DNA of 64,000 nucleotides from assembly GCA_963575745.1 (NCBI GenBank), contig CAUYUJ010022081.1, positions 1-64,000 of the forward strand, written 5' to 3'. The position numbers and the translations under genes were made by a program. The notes under the pieces are model-generated. The model worked only from the letters and a program-made list of their open reading frames with translations. It made no database searches and was not told the origin of the DNA. Numbering within the stretch: position 1 is the stretch's first letter; every line of letters starts with the position of its first letter. The stretch comes from Prorocentrum cordatum. Taxonomy: Eukaryota > Sar > Dinophyceae > Prorocentrales > Prorocentraceae. This document shows, piece by piece, positions 31,312-39,400 of this stretch.

Positions 31312-31470
31312 AGGGGGAGGAGGAGGAGGAGGAGGAGGAGGAGGAGGAGGAGGAGGAGGAGGAGGAGGAGCGACAGCCGGAACGTGAGAGCTTCCTTGGG
31401 CGGCTTCCTCCTCCTCCTCCTCCTCCTTCTTCTTCTCCTGCTCCTTCTCCGCCTCCTCGTCGTCTATTTC
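31312..31470. repeat. GGA array followed by TCC/TTC array
   Basis: GGA at 31312-31370 and the complementary TCC at 31405-31460 form an imperfect inverted pair. Confidence 0.9.
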
Positions 31471-31699
31471 ACTATGCTTTTGTAGGCAAGGGGGTTGTCC
31501 GCAACAGTTCGTGCTTTTTAGCCCCCCGAAGAATATGGGATGCTTGCCGCGGGGGGGGGCTCTCTCCGTGCTACCCCTAACCTGGGCAGCCAATTCGTAC
31601 CGATCCTTGTGGGGGCTACTAGCCAGGGCGAGCCCTCGCTGGCAACCCCTACGAACAGTCTGCGAGTTGGGGTGCAACCCCAACAGACCTGGCAGTTTG

Positions 31700-32160
31700 G
31701 TCAGTGATCCTCCTCCTCCTTTCCCTCCTTTTCCTCCTTTTCCTCCTTTTCCTCCTCCTCGTCCTCCTCCTCGTCCTCCTCCTCCTGTTCCTCCTCCTTT
31801 TCCTCCTCCTTCTCCTCCTCCTCGTCCTTTTCCTTCTCCTCCGCCTCCTCGTCCTCTCGGCGGCGAGCCCCGGCGGGCGGGAAGTGAGAAGGAGAAGGCC
31901 TTCTCAGAAGGCGGCGGGACTCTCAGAAGCCCTCGCCCCTCCTGGGGAGCTTTCAGTGTCTTCCGGGGGAAGCTTGGAAAACTTCTGAGAAGGCCGGGGG
32001 ACTTCCGAGCCTTCTGAGAAGGCCGTCTCCTTCTCACTCCCCCCCACCCGGGCTCGTCGCCGAGAGGAGGAGGAGGAGGAGGAGGAGGAGGAGGAGGAGG
32101 AGGAGGAGGAGCAGGAGGAGGAGGAGGAAGAGGAAGAGGATGAGAAGGAGGAGGAGGAGC
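31700..32160. repeat. Large imperfect palindrome: TCC array, F3 element, GGA array
   Basis: TCC-rich 31700-31850, F3 in the middle (31850-32063) and GGA-rich 32064-32160. The arms pair through CCTCTCGGCG(G/A)CGAG into the arrays. Confidence 0.7.
31850..32063. mobile_element. F3 palindromic element, copy 2 (uninterrupted)
   Basis: Left CGGCGAGCCCCGGCGGG then AGTGAGAAGGAGAAGGCC; right GGCCGTCTCCTTCTCACT then CCACCCGGGCTCGTCG. Terminal inverted repeats of about 55 bp. Uninterrupted counterpart of the F1 insertion at 44496. Confidence 0.75.
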
Positions 32161-32493
32161 GAGGGCAAGAACGTGAGAGCTTCCTGCTGGGACTGCGGGA
32201 ACCACGGCTGACCGCATATCCTGCAACAGCTCCGACGACCAACCATATGACTGAGATGTGGGTGAGGCGAGCGACGCCAGGGGGCGGCAATGACCATGAG
32301 ATCATCTCCTCATGACGTAGCAAACGTGAGAAGTTGGCACGACATGCGGACGACAAACAGAGAACGCAACCACTCGGATCCCACACGCTTTCCTCTTTCC
32401 TGGCACACAGCGCCACAGGCATAAGTCCGTGGTCACCGCGACAACGGGAAGAATTGAGCACATAGCTCTGGAAGCCACAACGGCTCCGAAAAT

Positions 32494-32683
32494 CGGGGGC
32501 GGCCAAGAGGGGGGCGTTCAAGAGGGGGGGGCGCAAATCATGGCCAGCGGCATGTGCGCGGCCCAGGGTGGGAGGCGGGGACGCATTGAAACAAGAAGAG
32601 GCGCCATGAAATCTGGGGCAATATCATGGCCCTCGCCATGATATGCCCCCCCCCCCTAGTCACCACCCCCCTCTTTGCCGCCC
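32494..32683. mobile_element. F4 inverted-repeat element, copy 2
   Basis: CGGGGGCGGCCAAGAGGGGG and its inverted counterpart CCCCCTCTTTGCCGCCC. Internal perfect palindrome ATATCATGGC-CCTC-GCCATGATAT at 32621-32644. A 29-bp direct repeat with one mismatch flanks it (32465-32493 and 32688-32716). Confidence 0.75.
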
Positions 32684-32859
32684 AAGCGCTCTGGAAGCCA
32701 GAACGGCTCCGAAAATGTCGGCAATGGCCGGCGAGCCGGAAGACAAGAAACTGCGCCGCGCAGTCCTGCCTGCACGAAGAGGCTACCTCTCCATTGCCCC
32801 CCCAATGCCCGCACACGCTCTGGTCACAAATCCTCCTCCGCCCCTCCAACGTCGCCCCC

Positions 32860-33510
32860 CCCACGCTCGTGCCCTCCTCCTCCTCCTCCTCCTCCCCCCT
32901 TTCCCCTTCCCCTCCCCCCTACCGCTCCCCCATCCCCCTCTTCCAGCTCACCCCTCCCGCTCCCCCTCCCGATGCCGCTCCCCCTGGCCCACTACCCCTC
33001 CCCCTCCCCCTCCCCCTCCCCCACCCCTCCCCCTCCCCTCCCCCGCCCCCTCCTTCCCCCCCCCCTACCCCCCTACCCCCTCCTCCCCTCCCCTCCTCCT
33101 CCTCCTCCCTCCTCCCCTCCTCCTCTCCTCCTCCTCCTCCTCCTCCTCCTCCTCACCCTCCTCCTCCTCCCTCCTCCTCCCCTCCCCCGCCCCCCCTCCC
33201 CCTCTTCCCCCTCCTCCCCCTCCCCTCCCCCTCCTCCTCTCCGCCTCCTCCTCCTCCTCCTCCCTCCTCCTCCCCTTCTCCTCCTCCCTCCGCCTCCCCG
33301 TCCTCCTCCTCCACCTCCCTCTCACCCCCACCCCCCTTCCCCCTACTCCACCTCTGCCATCCGCCTCCCTCATTCCTCCTGCTGCGCCCGTCGACCTGCT
33401 CCTTCTCCTCCAGCTTGCTCCTGTCCCTTCGTCCCTGCTCCGCCACCTCTCCCTTGCCCCTCCTTCCCTTCTTGCCCCGCCCTCCCCCGCCTCCCATTCC
33501 TCCACCCACT
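32860..33510. repeat. C/T-rich array, mostly TCC and CCCCCT
   Basis: About 650 bases of degenerate TCC/CCT units. Pro- and Ser-rich frames are artefacts. Confidence 0.95.
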
Positions 33511-33802
33511 CCCCACTTCTTCCCCTGGCGCCTCGTGACCATTCCTCCTCTGTCCCACGCTTTCTGTGTTCCTCGTCCGCCCTAGTCTCTCCTCCTGCCC
33601 CGCTTCGCCTCTGTCCCCCACCACGCATGTCCTCAGCCATCTCTTATCTGGCGCCTCCCTCCTCTCACACCCTTTCCCGACCTGATTCCTCATTCATATA
33701 TGCTCCTACTCTGTGTCACGAAGCCGACCGATGATCGGCCGATCCAAGACCTCCCATCTTGTCTGTTAAACACAAGTTAACGTCGACAATTTCGCTTTCA
33801 AC

Positions 33803-34366
33803 ATGGACCTTGCGACTGGCATGTTGCAAAAGTGTCGCGGGAGTGAGGCGGGGCGCAAATCTCGCGCGAAAGGCCGCGCTGTCGCTGTCACCTCAGCGAG
33901 CGCCAACACACACGACATCACCGACGCGCGACCAGACGAAACTATCGTCTTCGCCTCGGCGCCTGCATACTTTGCCGGCAAAGGGCGCTCCCGAATCGGC
34001 GCGGCGCCCATTTCCGAGTCGTCGATTTGTTTTGGGGGGTCGTGCGAGCCAGCGAGATGCCGCCCTCGCCCAACCTTCGTGGGCATTCCGCTTGGAAGTG
34101 GCATTCCCGCGCGGGCGCGGCGCATGGCTAGTTCGCCGAATCGCATAACAACGACAGCGGCAGCGGTGCCGCGCGAGACCGGGCGATATATGAGGGGAAC
34201 AAATAATGACACAAACATGGAAACTCGGAGGTTCGCGCAGATTTCTCGGATCGGAGCTGGACACCCCTGCCTGGCGCGCGGAGCGCGCCAGGAGCGGGGC
34301 TGGAGGCTCCGCCGGGGGTTCCGACGCGGATCCGAGAAATCAGCGCGGACCCCCGAGTTATTATGA
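33803..34366 (+). CDS. Unassigned 187-aa ORF in a non-repetitive island
   Basis: ATG at 33803. Composition is normal (MDLATGMLQKCRGSEAGRKS; ITDARPDETIVFASAPAYFA; FVGIPLGSGIPARARRMASS), unlike the surrounding triplet arrays. The opposite strand (34218-33766) also has a protein-like frame, so the coding strand is uncertain. The C-terminus runs into the palindrome at 34222-34361. No family recognised. Confidence 0.3.
   Translation: MDLATGMLQKCRGSEAGRKSRAKGRAVAVTSASANTHDITDARPDETIVFASAPAYFAGKGRSRIGAAPISESSICFGGSCEPARCRPRPTFVGIPLGSGIPARARRMASSPNRITTTAAAVPRETGRYMRGTNNDTNMETRRFAQISRIGAGHPCLARGARQERGWRLRRGFRRGSEKSARTPELL
34222..34361. repeat. Inverted repeat, 31-bp arms, central hairpin
   Basis: Arms AACTCGG(A/G)GGT(T/C)CGCGC... 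through GATTTCTCGGATC match at 28 of 31 positions. The centre CTGGCGCGCGGAGCGCGCCAG is itself a hairpin. Confidence 0.75.
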
Positions 34367-34384
34367 TTATGTCATTCGTCGTTC

Positions 34385-34620
34385 CCCAAGGAGGAGGAGG
34401 AGGAGGAGGAGGAGGAGGAGGAGAAGGAGGAGGAGGAGGAGGAGGAGGAAGGAGGAGGCAGGGCTGAGGTAGGAATCGTAAGAGGAGGAGGAAGGGAGCG
34501 GAGGATGGAGGAGGAGGAGGAGGAGCAGAAGCGGAAGGTCAGGAGAAGGAAAGGGAGGAGGGAGGAGGAGGAGGAGGAGAAAGGATGAAGAGAGGAAGCG
34601 GGGAGAGGGGGCTGAGGAGG
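34385..34620. repeat. GGA array 3' of LINE element 4
   Basis: GGA/GAA triplets over about 230 bases. Confidence 0.95.
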
Positions 34621-34731
34621 AGGCTGCTGGTTCTGATGCGGAGACGGATTAGGATGACCCCGCACTAGACCCGCCACCCCGAGCAGGCACCGAAGCCCCC
34701 ACTCGACATGGCGAGCCCGTGGATTTCTCTA

Positions 34732-36402
34732 TCAGTCAGTTCCACCGCCGCTCGTCGGCCCATTGGCCAGCGAGGGCCCACTCCTTGGTGCCCGCACAGG
34801 CACACAAGGGTTCACGACGGCGGGCCAGCGAGCGGCGGCGGCGGCGGCAGGCGCACAGGGCTGCGCCTGCAACTCGCCGCTGGCGGGGGACACCACGTCG
34901 TCCTCCTCGTAGAGCTCCAGCTCAATGTAGTCGGCAGGCTGCACACTCGCCAACTTGCTCGAGCTCGAAATCGCTCCACTGCGGCCTAACCCCTCGCCGC
35001 GCTGGGGAAACGTGTGGCCTAACCCCTCGCCACGCGGGGGAAAGAAGCGGTCTAACCCCTCACCGCGCTGGGGTTGGTGGCCTAACCCCTCGCCACGCTG
35101 GGGAACGCTACGGTCTAACCCCTCACCGTGCTGGGGATCGCCTGACCCCGCAGTCTCGCCCTGCAGGGGTCGGCTGCGGTCTAACCCCTCACCGCGCTGG
35201 GATGCGTCGTACTGCTTCCCGTACTGCTCCCGCTCACTGCCGCGGTCTAACCCCTCACCGCGCTGGGGTGCTTTCCTCCACTCGGAGCGGTCGTCGGGCT
35301 GCCCCTGGCTCGGGGAGATCGCGTCGGGGTGCTCATGGAGCTGCTCCCCCACAATCTCCTGCCCATCAGGACGCCGCCCCTCGAGCCTCTGCTCTCCTTC
35401 GCCTCGATGGGGTCCTTCCTCACCGATGCGGCCTAACCCCTCGCCGTGCTGGGGTGCGGTGTCGTCGTCCTCATCGTAGAGCTCGAGCCCGATGTAGTCG
35501 CCTGCCGCTGCCTTGGCTAACCTGCTCGAGCACGCCAGTGTATGTTCCCAGCGGCCTAACCCCTCGCCGCGCTGGGGAGCGTCGTGGCCTAACCCCTCGC
35601 CACGCAGGGGTCCCTCACCCGCTGGACTTGATGTTGCCGCCGATGCGCTTGTCGCCGTGGAAACCCTGCACGTCCTTCTTGCGCGTGAGGGAGCACCTCC
35701 TCCAGCCGATCGGCCGCCGCCAGCACGGCTCCGACTTGCGTCGCCCGAAAGCGGACAGTGGGGAGCCTTCCTCCCCTCATGGAGGTAACTGGCAGGGGCC
35801 CTCTCAGCCTTCGCTGGAGGCCACCCTTGGGATGGAGGTCGTGCACTCGTGGCCGCCGTACTCCCAGCAGTCGCCCGCTCCAGCCTGCAAAACCAGCTGC
35901 CGCGACTGAGGCCAGCTTCGACGGGGTCTCCTGCTTGATCGTCATCTGGTTCAGGCCGTCGTGGTGGTGGCGCCCGTTGTCTGTCTGGCGCCCGATCACC
36001 TAACGCCCTGCGGAACATGTCTCGTAGCCGTGCAAGTTCACGCCGATGCTGATGAGCCAATCTGCGATGCTCTTCAGGTTCTGTCTCTGGCGCATGGAGC
36101 CGTTCGTAGAACTCATCCCTTCTCGCCGTCGTTTGCCTCCACGCACTTCCGCACTGCTGTTCGATGATATGCTGCATCGTCTGCCCAGGGAACCAGCGCC
36201 TCAATGTGCGGCACAGCGGGTGGTTGTTCTCGTCGGTGAGCATCTGCGTGAGCATCGCTACGCACCACTCCTGCCAGCTGTCGCTGTCTCTGGCCAAGCA
36301 CGTAAGATCGTCGTACCACAGTGTTGCCCACTCTCTAAGATCAGCGCGCATATCGGCATAATCTTGTGGCCCCGTGTCCTCGACGATCGGCGGTAGTCCC
36401 AT
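34732..36402 (-). CDS. ORF3 of LINE element 4, GEGL-repeat protein
   Basis: First ATG at 36402; an upstream TTG is in frame. About 556 aa, in the same frame as ORF2 and separated from it by TGA (36481) and a TAA in the 57-nt gap. The N-terminal 150 residues are helical and charged (WATLWYDDLTCLARDSDSWQ; RDEFYERLHAPETEPEEHRR). The C-terminal half holds ten (P/S)-(Q/P/L)-(R/H)-GEGL-(D/G)-(R/H) repeats plus degenerate ones. Two copies of a (K/R)LA...DYI(E/G)LELY(D/E)EDD module (95-bp duplication, 34900-34975 and 35461-35545) bracket the repeats. 35617-35990 also reads well in other frames, so this part may be frameshifted. Function unknown. Confidence 0.55.
   Translation of the reverse strand: MGLPPIVEDTGPQDYADMRADLREWATLWYDDLTCLARDSDSWQEWCVAMLTQMLTDENNHPLCRTLRRWFPGQTMQHIIEQQCGSAWRQTTARRDEFYERLHAPETEPEEHRRLAHQHRRELARLRDMFRRALGDRAPDRQRAPPPRRPEPDDDQAGDPVEAGLSRGSWFCRLERATAGSTAATSARPPSQGWPPAKAERAPASYLHEGRKAPHCPLSGDASRSRAGGGRSAGGGAPSRARRTCRVSTATSASAATSSPAGEGPLRGEGLGHDAPQRGEGLGRWEHTLACSSRLAKAAAGDYIGLELYDEDDDTAPQHGEGLGRIGEEGPHRGEGEQRLEGRRPDGQEIVGEQLHEHPDAISPSQGQPDDRSEWRKAPQRGEGLDRGSEREQYGKQYDASQRGEGLDRSRPLQGETAGSGDPQHGEGLDRSVPQRGEGLGHQPQRGEGLDRFFPPRGEGLGHTFPQRGEGLGRSGAISSSSKLASVQPADYIELELYEEDDVVSPASGELQAQPCAPAAAAAARWPAVVNPCVPVRAPRSGPSLANGPTSGGGTD
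34985..35615 (-). repeat. Interspersed 21-27-bp coding repeat (GEGL units)
   Basis: Plus-strand core CTAACCCCTC(G/A)CC(G/A)(C/T)GC(T/A)GGGG occurs about ten times here and three more times at 36570-36662 in ORF2. Spacing is irregular. Confidence 0.85.
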
Positions 36403-36480
36403 CGCGCCTGGAGCTTGATCCAATACTCCGCGTGGTTATGGCTGTCCAATCCGTTCTGACTCCCCCCACGGCCGGTACTT

Positions 36481-39400
36481 TCAGCACTCGTGGCCGACAT
36501 GGCTGCGCGCATCCAGTGCGCGCCGTGGGGGGGCAGTTTCCGAGCCAGCTGCATGACGACGATCTGCACGGTCTAACCCCTCACCGTGCTGGGGCATGGA
36601 GTGGCCTAGCCCCTCGCCACGCTGGGGTACGCCGCGGTCTAACCCCTCACCGCGCAGGGGAGCTTCGCTGAAGAAGTCGTCGATGTCCCTCTGCGTTTCG
36701 GGGTCGTCGTAATCCCCCAACTCCTGTAACATCGGCTCGGGCAGAGGGTCGCGCTCACAATCTGGTGGGTGTACCGCTGCTGGCCGAAAGCTTGCCGCTG
36801 GCGTCTTTCTCGTAATCCGTCTCAGTCGGGGTGCAGGATGAGGTTCTGGAGGGGGCTCCTTCAAAACCAATGGGCCGCAGTACTCATGTGGCGCTAGCCG
36901 TTCTTGATCATGTAGCTCTCGCACTTGCCTGGCTATTTGAGCCTCTTGTGCAGCTTTTGGTGGTTCTTTCCTGTAGCCAGGGTAGCGTCCGTCCCGAATC
37001 TTGTTGAGCGCATCCTGCCCGTACTTGGTGATCGTCTCGCTGCACTGCTCACGTAGCCTTTTCCCGATGGTCGTGCCATGCGCTGCGCACCGCGCACAGA
37101 ATAGCAATCCGCACCGCGCCCATTCACTGACCACGTGACTGCGATGTATCCTGCCATGGCCCATGAACCTGTCGCCCTTTACCTCGACTATCTCGTTGGC
37201 CGTGATGAACGTAGCGTTGCATTCCGTCGTGGCAAACTCCTGCAGGGCGTCCGCTGTGATGTACTGTCTGCAGGCTGTGCAAAACCACTTATTCTTGAGC
37301 CTGACCATATCGTGCTGCTTCATCTTGTCGACGACTTCCTTTACTCGGTCCCTCTTGGCGTTGGGCTTGGCTGTGGAGGGCCTCTCAGCGCACCAGGGGT
37401 CGATGTTCGCCGTGTCCGCCGAGGCCTGCCTCGCTCGCAATCGTGCGTGAGCACAGATCGCGTCCCATTCGTCTGTCCGCGGTAGTGGCGTGCACACTCT
37501 TTCCCAAGAAGCTTCTGCCGCAACCGTAGCCAATGCGTCTGCAAAGCTGTTGCCCATCGCGAAAATCGGGTTGACTAGATCGGCCTCGTCCTCGTCCTGG
37601 TGCGACGGGGTCCACTCCACTACGATGTGTCTGGGGGACGTGTCCATCACCGCCCTCTTGATGCGCGCCCATAAATCCGCGTTCTTACCTCGGCCAGGGT
37701 CTTGAGCTCTGCCTTTTGTCCAAGCTGTGGGAAGCGGGTAGTGGTCCGTGACGTAAACTATGTCCCCTCTCGTTTCCTCTATGGCGATCGCGAAGGCCGT
37801 GATCTCTGCCCGCGGTACGGTTTGACGCCGTCCTGGTAGGTCTGCCATCGTACCTGCTGACATGCCCCACTTGCCGTCGATCATCTTCATGGTCGCCACT
37901 CCGATGCCTACTCGTCTCCTTCGGGGGTCGCCGCCGTGGAAACCGCCTGAGCCATCACCAAATAGATACAGACTGCGCCCTGGCACTCGAGCTGCTTCGT
38001 GGTCGCCGAACCTGACATAGTCCTGTCTGTCGATGTCGTTGACCACGGGGTGAGTGAGCTCTCTGGGCGGGACACCTCGGAGCCATAAGGTCGGATTTGC
38101 CTCCACGCCAGCGAGCGCCTTTGGCACCAAGTAGTCCGTCTTCTCGTAGTTTTCGTGTCCTGTGTTGGCCGTACAGGTGTAGATGCGGTGGAAGATGGTC
38201 TCGGGCTCCTGCTTGCACCTCTCGCAGATATTCGTGTCGCACTCGTAGCCTTCCTGAATCTGCCGTTGCCGAGTCCACTGCCCACCCGTAACCACAACGT
38301 TATTGAGTGCCCAGTCTTGCCATTCGGCCCGCTGGTTGTATCGTTGCTGCTCCTTACTTATGTGCCATATGTCTCCTCCTCGTTGCAAGTCGTCCCCGTG
38401 CAAATGCGCAGCCGCTTGAGCCCACCGCGCCATTTCTAGGTCGTACTCCAGATCCTCCAGCAGCTGTGTGTACTCAATAGCATCGATGTCGCAATTGCCA
38501 TCGTCATCTATGAAGGGGAGCTGCCATTGTTCGTCTCCTTGTGGTGTCGGTCGCTTCCATAGTGCCGCCTGGAGTGGCTTCCACCCCGCCGCCATTAGAG
38601 TGGCCTGCACCGCTGCCACTGGACCGTGTACCTTACGCCACAGCTGCGTGCCTGCTCTGACCAACTTACGGTGAGTCGGCCCCCATACTTGTCGTACTCG
38701 TCGGTGAATTTCTGGGTGAAGGAGCCATTGGTGTAGCCATTCGCTGACAAGTTGCCGTCGCAAGCTGATGCCAGGGTCCTTCAGGTGGTACAGCACAGCC
38801 ATACCAGTGGATAAGCACCTTCCTGGCCCTGTGCCCGCCGCCGACTTCATGGCCATACGTCGTAACTGTAATATTCGGCTAGGTGCAATGCCCCAGACCT
38901 CGTGCCCATAAGACTCCTGCGGGGAAACGCCTGTGGTGAAAAGGCCCTGGGTGATCCTCGCCACTCGCGTCGCCATCCTTCGTAGTCTGAAGATCTTGCC
39001 CGCTCGCTGCTTGGCCTTTCGCTGCCGCGCCCGAGCCTTTTTCTGTGTGCGCTTGCCCATGCCACTGACGTCGGTGCCCAAGTCCACCATGTCGCTTTGT
39101 TGCTTGCCAGGGAGTCCTCGGTGCTGTAGTCTACGCCAGATTCGTCTTCGGAGCTTGGGATTGGATGCCACGAGCACCGTCTTGGGCGAGATGATGAGGC
39201 TGCGCTGCTCTGCCTGGATGATGAACTCATCGACCAACTCCACCATCTGCTGCTCCACCGTCTCCTCGGTACCTTCGACCCTTCCAACCGTGTCGTCCAC
39301 GTACGTCCACAGACCCGCTGCCTGGACTCGCTTCTGGGCTGCGTCTAAGAGCGGGAAAAGGTACACCTTGGCGAACCTGGTCCCTTGAGCTGAGCCCGCC

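Noticed and set aside
34985-35615. CRISPR-like array
   Set aside because: Repeats of about 21-27 bp with spacers, but spacing is irregular, repeats vary, and all lie in frame inside ORF3. The setting is eukaryotic and there are no cas genes.
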